Position numbers and translations under genes: made by a program. From Garcia nutans (Eukaryota; Streptophyta; Magnoliopsida; Malpighiales; Euphorbiaceae), in assembly GCA_947685225.1 (NCBI GenBank), contig CANTUV010000033.1:56025001-56089000 (forward strand): 64,000 nt of DNA, written 5' to 3'. This document shows positions 50,151 through 61,408 of this stretch, piece after piece; positions within the stretch are counted from its first letter, which is position 1, and each line of letters opens with the position of its first letter. The notes beneath the pieces are model-generated. The model was not told where the DNA came from. It was given only the letters and a program-made list of their open reading frames with translations, and did no database searches.

Positions 50151-51683
50151 TTCGGTCTTGGAGTCCAATGGTAAAAGGGTGCTGAGATTCATAGGGTTCA
50201 TATACTGAGTAGAGCCAGTAAATATTTGTTGAACAATGATTCTATTTGCCCTCTCTGATGGATGGAATGGATCCCAAAACACATAAGCATCTCTATCAGA
50301 GCATAAGTTTGATGCGGGTGTGCACAGTCCTAATCCATTATAATGTCCTTGTCCACAACAAGCTATCTTTGATGTTGTAAATCCTGCAATTAAAAATACT
50401 TAACATTAATTAATCAATTTAACTAGCAAAATAATTGAGTTAAATGCATATTCTAATAGTTATGAATTACCATATGCTTGAGGATTGCTGAAAAAGTCAG
50501 TACTCATTTGACCTGTATTAGCTGCGATGAAAATTTCTGAACCATATTGATTGTTAAGTTGTCTAACAATTTCATTCAGCTGAGGATTGTATAAAGCTGC
50601 TACCCTTTGTAGCTCAGCTGAACATTCCCCATTTCTGCTCCTCAGCCAATTCTGCTGGGACACAACCTAATGGCCCTGTCCCTGTTAGGCTGTTACTAGA
50701 ACCCTTCTTGCTCCAATATCGTATAGCCTCTGCATTGACACAATCAAGATTCAAATTCAATCTTCGGCGTGGAAATTTAACAGGTTAATTAAAATTAGAG
50801 GTATTGTAAAAATGTAAGTACTTACCATAAGAAGTTTTTTGTACTCGGAGATGACAAATTTGACATATTCTGGGAGGGGATATTGGCGAGACCTTATAGA
50901 GTTAGGCACTAAGTTATAATTGTTAACAAAATCATTGCCACCAACTGTGATGAGTACAAGAGCCTCATTAACAAGTTTCTTGGTCTCTTCATCTCCAATG
51001 AGTACTCTCACCCGTTGTTGATATTGTTCAAAATACTCAAATTGTTGATACATTCTTATTATATTTACCTGAAAAATATATTATACATATGTTAATTGAT
51101 TAGGTTCCAACTGAAGATTAGAATTATAATTTCGTTATCTTGAAAATGCATGCATGAATTCAATCTTTTTAATATCATCGATCGAGCAAAACCCACTAAG
51201 AAAATAGTGAGATTGAAATGTTGGATTTACAAATTGAACTCCGGTGTCATTGAGAACTCCAATTCCAGCCGAAGCAAGTTGGCACCAACTGGTAGTTTCT
51301 CTCCCGTAAGCTCTGAACTCAAGTATGGTAATACAAATTAAGAGCCAAGTTGTTGACCTAAGAAAATGTCTTATTAGTCAAAATTAATAACATATGTTTA
51401 TATATATGTATAGGTAACAAAATGCAAAATCAACTCAACTAATAAAATCAGGAATACTAAGACCGTTAGAAAACCGGCCGGTGGGTTGATGAGTTGGAAA
51501 ATCAATGCCATAAGGGGGTGAGACAGCCCTTGCAGTAGTGGCCAAATAATTGTTGTTGCCATGGTCAACCAGGGAATCTCCAAACACAAAAAGGCCCTGG
51601 CCTCAACTTGAGAAGACAATCTCCAAGGCCATGGCTAGTGCTGCTATCATCATTGAGGATATGATAGTCGTTGAGTTAGCCAT
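50151..51683 (-). pseudogene. GDSL esterase/lipase pseudogene, copy D
   Basis: The five-exon layout is kept (51683-51440, 51357-51231, 51068-50826, 50729-50471, 50383-50151) with usable splice sites, but the frame is broken. Exon 1: a +1 shift just before QVEAR gives an early TGA in the signal-peptide region, and a later 1-base loss in the T run before the GDSL block shifts back. Exon 2: TAA replaces a sense codon (51335-51333 area) and one T is lost in the GANF codons (127 bases against 128). Exon 4: an 8-base insertion in VLVTGTG and a 2-base loss in ELAMRS (259 bases against 253). Exon 5: the stop codon has become a Glu codon, adding about 19 codons to 50094. Exon 3 (ITVGGNDFVNNYNL) and block V (WDPFHPSE) are intact. 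A functional enzyme is not expected. Confidence 0.93.
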
Positions 51684-51739
51684 GGAATTTGATTCCAAGA
51701 ACTGTAAAGTTGGTGCCCTGATTAAGGGACAGGAAATGA

Positions 51740-51747
51740 CTTATATA
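51740..51747 (-). promoter_or_regulatory. TATA box retained by pseudogene copy D
   Basis: TATATAAG on the minus strand, about 57 bases upstream of the original ATG, the same form as in copy C. Confidence 0.55.
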
Positions 51748-53129
51748 GGGATTTAGTCAACTAAAACAAAAGCAATTTGGTATGGCTAGTTATTATATTA
51801 TGTCTATTTTCCTTTCATTTTTATTTTTAATTTAATTTGTTTTATTGATTTAGGATTTAGGAACACACGACTATATAAGTTTCAAAAATTAAAACCTTCA
51901 ACAAAAAGAAATACTTTTATTAATAAATTTAGATCCAATTAGAATTCAAATTCAAAAGCTTATGAAAACAATAATAATACTCTGAATTAAAAATCCATTG
52001 ATTTCTTATATTTATTTAAATATATTACTGATTATAAAATAAAGTTCATTTTTAACCTGGATTAATTATAATCACATTAAGGAAAATATGGTTGCAAATG
52101 GAATCCATTTTATTCACCAGAAATTTTATTTAGCAATTACGTGAGATTATGAATTTATTTTCATACGTTTATTAAATTAATCTCTGTCATTCTATAAAAA
52201 TAAAAAATAAATTATCAACAATGAAATTAAGAAAATTTTTCATTTACATTTTAATTTAAAAAGACTAGGAACCCTTGAAATTCAAAGGAAAAATATAGTC
52301 AACAGATAAAAAAGAATATCCACAGACGACAATCTTTAAGTTCTTATCACATTTTAATATATATCTATATATATATTTAGGTACTCATAATCTTCTTATT
52401 CTATCCGTTTATAAATAACCATAGGTTATGTTAATTTATGTATATATATATATTTAAATTTATAATTAGAATAAAAATTTTATTGGCAAGGAAATAATTT
52501 TGTTGGACAAAATTAACAGAGAAAGGTAATTTAATCTTATAAAATTTTGGTCATTTGCACACTTCTACTCAAATCAAATAGGCTTGGGTAGTTACCCTTA
52601 TCAAAACAACAACAATAATAATAAGTCTCTCTGGCGCCATAAAGAAACCAGTGAACAATATAAATAATTGAAACAACCAGAACAAATGCTATTACAACTA
52701 CAAGTTAACTATTAATTAAGGCTCTCAAAATCCAAGCTGTATTTTACATTAATCTAGCAATCACATGCAACCGCTATATCTCATTCCACTTCATTGCAAA
52801 TTACTAACATACTAGTTACCCATCCGCCGCGACAGTAAAATAATAAAATACAAATAAATATAAAATAATTTATATAAATTATTCAGTAAAATGCATATTA
52901 TTTACTTCAATTTCAATTTTTATGATAAGAGTTATACAGAATACGATGATAAGCATATAAAATCTTGATAAAATTACACGATGTACGTATTTTGTGTTGC
53001 CACTTTTCAAGTTTGCAGTAATGGAGTTTTTTTTTCATTTTTACTTTTTTTAGGCTGTAATTTTTATTTTTTTCTATTTTTTATTTATATTTTAAAAAAA
53101 AATTTAATGTCATATTTTCAATATACATA

Positions 53130-53340
53130 TAAAATATATATATACAACATATATATTTATATACAAAATACACACACAACAAACAACATCTATACAACAT
53201 ACACAAAACATTTATCACATCAATTAAATATTTATATAATATTTTTAATATTTTTTAATTTTATATTCACACAGCATCTACATTAAAATGCATACAATAT
53301 CTATCAAACATCTACTAAACAACTATATAACATCTACATA
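53130..53340. repeat. Imperfect AACATCTAYA-type minisatellite
   Basis: Short units such as ACAACATCTATACAACATAC, ACAGCATCTACAT, CAAACATCTACTAAACAAC and ATAACATCTACATAAC recur irregularly. Strand composition is C-rich against G across about 200 bp. Low-complexity DNA, no coding signal. Confidence 0.5.
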
Positions 53341-53871
53341 ACGAAATTAATATTTTTTTAACTTTAGTTTCTTATGTGAATAATAAGTAAAATTTATTTT
53401 AAAATAAATTTAATTATGTTTATTAATATATTTTTATATATTTTATTTTTTTATTATTTTTTACAGGCAATTTATTATTTATAATCAAAATTAAAATTTT
53501 TTCTTTATAAAATTAATTAAGGATCCATAAAAAGAATTTGAGCTGCAATTATCATAAAAAAAACACTATAATACAAAGGAAATCGATAATCAATTGTAAT
53601 AAGAGAAACATTATTAAATATTCAACAACAATAGAACCATAATCCAATAAGAGATCAGAGATGATTGTGATTTACGCCCTAAATTTCATTACATTTTGAA
53701 TAATTAATACAACCTTTTAAGGCACATTGTAACAAGTAGAAATACAACAACAACAACAAGAGTCCACTTAACTTAGGAAATCTATTGCAAACAAACATTA
53801 ATTAAGGACGTTCTTACGTATTATTAAGGAAGGAATAACAATTAAAGTTTATTAAATAATTAAGTGGATGG

Positions 53872-56685
53872 CTAGATCCTGGAATCCAATGCCATAATGG
53901 TGCTAAGATTCATGGGGTTCATATAATCGGTTGAGCCAGTCAATATCTGTTGAACAATGTATCTGTTTGCTCTTTCTGAAGGATGAAATGGATCCCAAAA
54001 TGCATACACATCTCTATTAGGACACAAGTTTGAGGCTGATGTACATAGTCCTAACCCATTATAAGGTCCTTGCCCACAACATGCTATCTTTGCTGTCACA
54101 AATCCTGCATATTATATATATGCATATATTACCACCAACATTGACTTAAATTTGGAAAATATTGTAAGGAAATCTATAATTTATTTTGATTAAATGATAT
54201 TAAAGTTGCCTTTATACTTATAAAATTAATTGGGAGCTTGAATTCTAATTAAAATCTAAGAAATGAGAGAAAAATTAATGTTGTTAAGGCTCATTAGAGA
54301 TTTTGGACTATGAATGTCATAGTCCAGCATACAATTGACATATGATAATGATAATTGAGTCATCATTTCTCAATTATTGCATCAATATTTAAATTAAAAT
54401 ATGAAAGTGATCAAATACACTTTGTCTAACTTTTTGGATGTAATAAAATTATTATAGAGCGCTAATATGATTTTTTTTTTAAAAAAAATAAATATTAAAA
54501 ATGTTGAAAAATATTCTGTTAATTATTTGCCGCATATAATTTCAGTATTTTAATTACGGTTAGACACTTAATGTCTATTGGTTAATTATTTATTAGTCTT
54601 TAAAACGGAATATTTAAACATGAAATTCCAAGAATGCAGATGATTAAATATGAAGAAAACAATTAAAAAAATGTGAAATGACATACCATATGCAGCAGGA
54701 TTACTAATAAAATCAGAGCTCATTCGACCAGTATTAGCAGCAATGAAAATATGCGAACCATATTGGCTATTGAGTTGGCTAAGCATTTGAGTGAGCTGTG
54801 GATTGAACAAAGATGCAGCCCTTTGCAACTCAGTTGAGCAATCTCCATTTGTGCTCCTCATAGCCAATTCGGCTGGGACACAACCCAACGGCCCTGTTCC
54901 TGTTACAAGCACCCTTCGTCCTCCTAGATCATGTAACCTCTGTCCAATAATTTGGGATCAAATTAAATAGCATTCCATCATCATAAAATAAGACTTGCTA
55001 ATCATAGATCTAATCAGGTTAATAGCTCAAATTTTTGAAAAATTTAACATTTTTCAAATTCAGATCTGGTCTCCGACTTACGAACAATTTAAAATGATAG
55101 TTCATCATAAAAAAATTTTAAAAAAAAAGGAAAATTGATTACCATAAGAAGCTTCTTATATTCGGAGATGAGAAATTTTACATAATCTGGAAGTGAATAT
55201 TGGCGAGATCTAACAGAGTAAGGCACTAAATAATAGTTGTTCACAAAATCATTGCCACCAACTGTAATGAGAATAAGTGCTCCATTTACAAGTTGCTTAG
55301 TTCGTTCTCGCCCAATGATGGCACTCGCTCGCCTTTGATATTCTTCAAAATACTCGAATTGTTGAAACATTCTAATTATATTTGCCTGAAAATGAGTCAT
55401 CAATTTTAACTTTAAACTTCCTGCTTTAATATTAATAATTCTCTAGACAATATATAAATCAAGAATTTCAATCTCAATTTTAAAGTTAAAAGTTCAATTT
55501 TCAAACTAACATATAACTAAAAATAATAATATAATAATCATAAAATAGTCCATCGACTTTTACCATAGTTCAATATAAGTTAAAATTCTTTTATAAATGA
55601 TCTTTTATAAATTAATTTTGGTATATTAAAATTTAATTATTCATGTTAAACATATAAAAATAGATATAAGCCAACCTAAATAATTTAGGTCAGTTTGTAT
55701 TGTAAAGTTCAACTTCTTATAATTAATTTCAATACATCTTATTTGAACTTTTAGGACTCAAAATTTTTTGACAATCTATCAATTTCAACTTGAAATTTTT
55801 CATAAAAATTTCAATTTTTAATTATTGAAATGTCTTTTAATTAAACGCAAGATAGTGATATTAAATAATTGGGCTAAAATTAGATTAAGGACTTCTTTGA
55901 AAATGACGGCATAAATAAAAGGGACAAGTACATGAGCGCAAGGCAATGCCTGTATATGATTCATATAAATGAGACAAGACAAACCCTTTTTTAAATTGCT
56001 ACTTTAAGAAGAGAAAGCAACCAAAGCTTTGACAATGCTACGTTCGCAATTAATATAAAAGAAATGAAAAGGACCTTTATTCAACCAATGAAAAATTTTT
56101 CTCTTGGACATTGTCTGCAACCAGATAAACATTGCAGGCACTGAGAAATTGAAGGATCTATATAGAGTTCACTTACAAATTGAACTCCAGTGTCGTTAAG
56201 GATTCCAATTCCAGCAGATGCAAAATTGGCACCATCAAGCAGCCTTTCTCCAGTAAGTTGTGGACTCAAATAAGGCAAGAGGAAATTTGAGCCAATTTGT
56301 CGACCTATAGTAGTTTAACCAAAAAAAAATGAAATTTGACTACTTTTGATTATATAGATTCTAATTCATGGTGAAAAAAAATATAATATATGCACAACAT
56401 TATAAAGATATTATCTCTAGAAAAAACATATGAAAAATAGTAAAAGTGAACCCAACTGATAAAATCAGGAATATTAAGGCCATTAGAAAACCGGCCAGTG
56501 GGTCGATGAGTTGGGAAATCAATGCCATAAGGTGGTGAATCAGCTCGTGCTGTAGTGGCCAAGTAATTGTTGTTGCCATTGTCAACAAGTGAATCTCCAA
56601 ATACAAAGAAGGCCCTAGCCTCTGCTTGAGGACAAAGAGCTCCCAATGCCATGACAAAGGCTAAGATTATTGTCGAAGTAGCCAT
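53872..56685 (-). CDS. GDSL esterase/lipase, LTL1 group, copy E
   Basis: Five exons (56685-56457, 56304-56177, 55385-55143, 54939-54687, 54104-53872) give 361 aa. Signal peptide about 1-23; block I FFVFGDSLVDNGNNNY with Ser32; block II GANFASAGIGILNDTGVQF; block III TVGGNDFVNNYYL; block V WDPFHPSERAN with Asp322 and His325. Introns 2 (791 bp) and 4 (582 bp) are the longest in the array, which explains its larger span. Exon sizes match the sister genes and the frame is complete. It is the most upstream copy. Expected to be a secreted acyl esterase of the LTL1/At5g33370 type; substrate unknown. Confidence 0.95.
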
Positions 56686-56753
56686 GAAATTGGACTTAAT
56701 AATATGCTATGAGGACTTGTTGCATGGATTCAACGTTAGGGAAAGAAAGGATA

Positions 56754-56761
56754 TATTTATA
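56754..56761 (-). promoter_or_regulatory. TATA box of GDSL copy E
   Basis: TATAAATA on the minus strand, about 70 bases upstream of the ATG. Confidence 0.65.
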
Positions 56762-57369
56762 GCTTGCAAAGGCCATTGCCAAATGCCAAATTGCCAATTG
56801 ATGATGAAGATTTTAATAAGGCCCACGTACGTATATACATGTGATCATCGTTGCATTGCATATAAGGTCAAAAAAAAAAAATAGTACTATTTTGCAATAG
56901 CATGAGGTCACCATTGAGTCACTGCATGCCCTCCAGTTTTTTTAATGTCAGAGATCTAATTTTACAGTTTAGTAAGGAATTATTGGTCTTAAAATCTTTT
57001 TTTCTTGTTTCTTTTTCCAGGGTTTTTTCTGTTTTTAATCAATTCATTTAATAAAACAAATTCAAATCATTCCAGCATTCATTTCTAATTAATTAAGGTA
57101 ATTATAAATGTGTTACTTGAATGCATGATTCCTCTTTTTTTTTTCTTTCTTTTTTTAACTTTTATAGTCATTTAATGAATTTGATTTTCAACTAAAAATT
57201 TAAATTTGAAATTTCATAATCATGTAGATTATTTTAACACTGTTAAATTGGGGATTGGACAGCAAATATGTGGTGCAACTGTTGAAAGTTCAATCTGTAG
57301 CATCTGGAGTAAACAGTTTTTTAATCCTCAAAGTAAGAAAGTTTATTATAAGGGATTAGCATATTGAAA

Positions 57370-57435
57370 TTCACTAAATAATAGAGAGGCCAATCGGCTT
57401 GCAGACCGCCTCGCTTCTCTTGCTAGGTTCTACTG
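57370..57435 (+). other. Possible RNase-H-domain relic of a retrotransposon
   Basis: The plus strand reads NREANRLADRLASLARFY then stop. This resembles the tail of plant LINE RNase H domains (R-E-A-N-x-x-A-D-x-L-A). Only about 20 residues are legible, so chance is not excluded. Confidence 0.35.
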
Positions 57436-58240
57436 AATTGAAGTATATGAATACACAGAACTCCTGACATAGTAACGCAATGGATCCAACATGATCAACG
57501 ATTCAATAATTTTTTTTTATTAACTATAAAATATTTATTATAATTAATAAATAAAGATATAATAAATATTTTTTAGTTAATAAAAAAAATGGTTGAATAG
57601 TCATTTTTTAAAATAACTATGTTTAGCGTAGCCGCTTCTCACAGTCGCTCTCTAGCACGTAGTCAATTAGTTGGAGCCAGCTTTGGGTATAAAGCATAAG
57701 CTAAGCCCTAAGGTCCCTTAAGAGTTCTTTTCATGTGAATTATATAGATCAAAGTTTTTTTTTCAGTAATATGTCATCACAAATTGATATTTTTTATTTC
57801 ATTCATTTTTAAATTAAAATAAATAAAACTAATAATTTTGAATTACTTTAATTTATTAAGAACATGTCAGATTCGATGTAAATTAAATTATAAAATCTTA
57901 TATTAATTTTAAGTTTGAATTGATTTCCATTAAATACTTATAAAAACTTCTAAAAACTTTACAAAAAAAAATATAAATATCTCAGAAAAAAAATATATGA
58001 TTGTGTGCGTTAAGAAGTAAAAAGATATTAATATTAATACTATTTGAATTAAAGTAATAATCACCATTGAAACGAAAATGAAAAATAATGAAATATTTTT
58101 AAAAATAAAAATTATATCTTAAAATAATATTAAATATTTTGATAAATTATTCAATTAGTAGTCATTTCTATATTATTATAATTCAATAATTTATAATATA
58201 TATATTTTTAATATTTCATATTGATTTGATTTATAATATA

Positions 58241-58483
58241 TTTCATCTATTCCATTTCAATTATCACTTTTAAATTAATTACACTAATCAAAGTAATTAT
58301 TAATTATTACAAATTTTATAAAAAATTATAGTATTTTACTTAATTATCTTTTTATTAATTACTAAACTTGTAATTATTTAATACTTATAAAGGTAAATTG
58401 AGAATTGTACCATGAATTTATAAAAATAATAATTAAAGTGATATAAAAAATTTTATCTTTTATGACAAGTGGAACAGAGGGAG
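58241..58483. mobile_element. Stowaway-like MITE
   Basis: 243 bp between TA dinucleotides (58239-58240 and 58484-58485). The right end's reverse complement is CTCCCTCTGTTCCACTTGTC, a near-perfect Stowaway end; the left end TTTCATCTATTCCATTTCAA is a decayed version. The inner sequence, with runs like TAATTATTAATTATTA and GAATTTATAAAAATAATA, matches the copy at 27968-28233. Confidence 0.75.
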
Positions 58484-58652
58484 TATATAGTTTAATATTG
58501 TTTAAACGCATTGATGAGTTTGATGGAATTAAAGATTTTTTATACACGCCCTAGATATAAATGTGTTTGCTTAAGTTATCTTTAAAAAAAAACACTCTTA
58601 CAAAAATTTATAGATTAAAATAAGCAGAGATGTGAATAAATTAAACATATTA

Positions 58653-58912
58653 CTTCATCTTTTCTTAAATAATTGGCACTCTGAGATTTTTATATACGGA
58701 TTAAGAAAATTATGTTATTGTAATATTATAATTAATAAATTTATTTTACTAAACTATTATTCTCCTTAATTATTACTCATTTTATTATATATTAATTATA
58801 TTTGAATAAATTTAAAATAAAAATATAAAATAATATTAGTTTTTATAAAGTGATAATTAGTTATAAATAAAAATTATCATTCTAAAATGATAATTATTTA
58901 TAAATGAATGGA
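58653..58912. mobile_element. Stowaway-like MITE (degenerate)
   Basis: 260 bp between TA dinucleotides. The left end is CTTCATCTTTTCTTAAATAA; the right end read inward is TCCATTCATTTATAAATAAT, followed by T-ATCATTTTAGAATG. The ends are imperfect inverted repeats of the same type as the neighbouring element. Confidence 0.55.
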
Positions 58913-59016
58913 TAATATTTTATCGTACTTCGGTCTAATTTAACATTAAAAATCTAAAAGTAATTAATAACTGTTGTCCACCTTAATTGGGACAATCAAT
59001 ATTTAATTATAACATT

Positions 59017-59308
59017 TCCCCTGCTCCAATTAAAGTATCACGTAAAAATAAAATATATAGATTAAAATAATAACTAATAATTATAAATTTTAAAAAAAAA
59101 TTATAATTATTTATCTAATTATTATTTTTTAAATATTTTTCACCATTAATTATTAAGATAAAAGATATAAGAGTATAATAAATAAAGGAAAAATTGAAAT
59201 TAAAAACTTTATAATTAATATTATCTTGAATATATAAAAATAATATTTATAATAAAGCAAAATTTTTTTGTTAAAATGACACTTAAAATAAAATAAAATG
59301 AATGTTAT
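59017..59308. mobile_element. Stowaway-like MITE (degenerate)
   Basis: About 290 bp. The left end has CCCCTGCTCCAATTAAAGTA followed by TCACG; the right end read inward has CATTCATTTTATTTTATTTT followed by AAGTGTCATTTT. The shared AAGTRTCA motif on both ends is as in the copy at 27968. Exact borders are uncertain. Confidence 0.5.
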
Positions 59309-60183
59309 TTTTTTGAAGAAACAAAATGAGTATTATTTATATATATCGACTGTTAAATTAAACGCTAGCAACACAGGAGCTACAATAATGTGATTTGATG
59401 CCAATAGTTTTTTTCCACATTTCTCCCTAATTTTTCACGTTCAACATGGAAGAAATTGCATTTTAATTAAAGAAAAAGTCGAATAAGTTAACCATAAAAT
59501 AAAAAGGTAATAAAGTTGTATCTGACTTAAATTAAATATATGAAATTCTAATTATATTCGTCCACCGATGCTAAAATAAATTAAAATTAAAAGATGTTAA
59601 GAAACATATCCTCTATTTTATGTAATTGAATTAATTTTCAAAAAAGAAAATATAATACAACATACCATCAAAGATAAATTAGAAGATTTACAGTTGCTGT
59701 AAACCTTTTGTAACTGCCACGAGCTTATGAATTTGCTTGGGAGGCCAAAAGCTTAATTGAATTGAATTGTAAATGCCTTTCTCAACTAGTAAAAAGGTGT
59801 TGAATTTTAAATCCTTCAAATTATATTCAATGCAATAAAGACAGAAATATTAGAAACTATATATTAAAGGATATATACTAATGATTAAAAAAGCAGTCAA
59901 AAATCGTCGACTGAATTTTTCTTTTTATTTTTATCATGTATCAAATCGATTTCTCGCTTATATATTAAATTCATATTATATTATGTCTAATTTCATAAAA
60001 AAAAAATCCGTATTTTAAGTAAAATTACAAATATATCATTTAATTTAATTTCATGGTGGAATATTACATAATCATATTAATATTTTTTTTGTATGTGATC
60101 CATAAAATATACTGAAACTAAAGTTTTAGAGAAGAAAAATGGTGGCCCTAATTAAAAACAAATTAATAATATATAATATTTTA

Positions 60184-60434
60184 TCTATCCCAAAAAGAAT
60201 GTCACTTTTATAATAATGCATTGACAATTTATTTATTTTTTATCCTTATTTATATAATAAATTATTTATAAATTTATCTTAAAAACAGTATAAATTATTA
60301 TTAATTTATTATTTAAAATGTGAGTTTATTAGATGATAAAATAAAAAAATATTTAAATATATACTATAATTAAACATAGATAATAATTTCAGGATATTCT
60401 AAAATGAAATAATAAATAATATTTATAGAACGAA
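60184..60434. mobile_element. Stowaway-like MITE (degenerate)
   Basis: 251 bp between TA dinucleotides. The left end is TCTATCCCAAAAAGAATGTC; the right end read inward is TTCGTTCTATAAATATTATT, later TCATTTTAGAATATCC. Same length class and end type as the other copies. Confidence 0.5.
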
Positions 60435-60512
60435 TAAAATAAATTATATAAGTATGAACTAATTATAGCCTATATAAGCATTATTTAAAAGAAAAATTTA
60501 GGCTATATAAAT

Positions 60513-61408
60513 TGAAGGCCAGAGATTTAAATAGATACTTAAATTATTGTCTAAATATCAATTAAATATTTAAATTTTTTTTGGACTATTTAAATATTTC
60601 TTTTATGACCAAAGATTTAAATAGGTATCTAAATTATAACATAAGTAGCAATTAAATAATTAATTTTTTTTGGACCATTAAATACTTCTTTTATCAAAAT
60701 AAGACTAAATAAATACAAATTTAATAGCTGCTATATTATCTGACTCACTTTTTTAGCTTTATTGAATAAAAATTAATAAATTAATTTATTAGTTTATATT
60801 AACAAATTAATAATTTCTATTTCTATTTATAAAATTATTTTTTATTAACAAATTATTTTTATTTCTATTTTTTAATTAACAAATTAATAATTTCATTTTC
60901 TATTTTAATTTGTTTTTTTATTTTTTTTTTGGATGGTTTTACACATTTAATTAATTAATAATTATTATTATGATAATACAAAAATAATAGTAGAAATTTC
61001 ATGATAACAATATAAAATAATAATAATTATAGTAATATCAACTTATAATATCAGTTTCAATACACAATAAATACTATTTAGTTACAACTAAATATATGAT
61101 ATTAATATATTAATTTTTATTTAATAAAAACTAAAAAAATGAGTATTATATTTGTTAAAAATAATATTATTTGACGGAGATTATAGCTACTGTTAAATTT
61201 ATATTTATTTGGCATTATTTTAATAATAAAAAAGTATTTAAATAATCAAATAAAAAAATTAAGTATTTAATTGCTATTTAAACTATAATTTAAGCGTCTA
61301 TTCGAATCTTTTACCATAAAAAAATATTTAAATAAATTTTAAAAAATTAAATATTTAATTACTACTTAAATTATAATTTAAATATCTATTTAAATCTTTA
61401 ACCATCAA
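60513..61408. mobile_element. Foldback element with ~230-bp terminal inverted repeats
   Basis: The left arm (60513-60741) and the right arm (61176-61408, reverse complement) align nearly end to end, starting TTGAAGGCCAGAGATTTAAA and TTGATGGTTAAAGATTTAAA. Each arm holds two ~100-bp sub-repeats beginning AAAGATTTAAATAG and ending in TTCTTTTATG-like sequence. The loop (about 60742-61175) is AT-rich and has no coding potential. No target duplication was identified. It is most like a non-autonomous foldback or long-TIR DNA transposon; the superfamily is not determined. Confidence 0.75.

Larger units (their letters stand above)
51684..53871. other. Spacer between GDSL copies D and E
   Basis: AT-rich DNA with a low-complexity CA/ACAACATCTA-like stretch (about 53130-53340) and TA microsatellites near 52350-52375 and 52440-52452. 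No gene or clear transposon end was recognised. Confidence 0.6.

Noticed and set aside
52981..53286. 101-codon plus-strand frame
   Set aside because: Phe/Tyr/Ile/Asn/Thr-only product of AT-rich and CA-repeat DNA. Not a protein gene.
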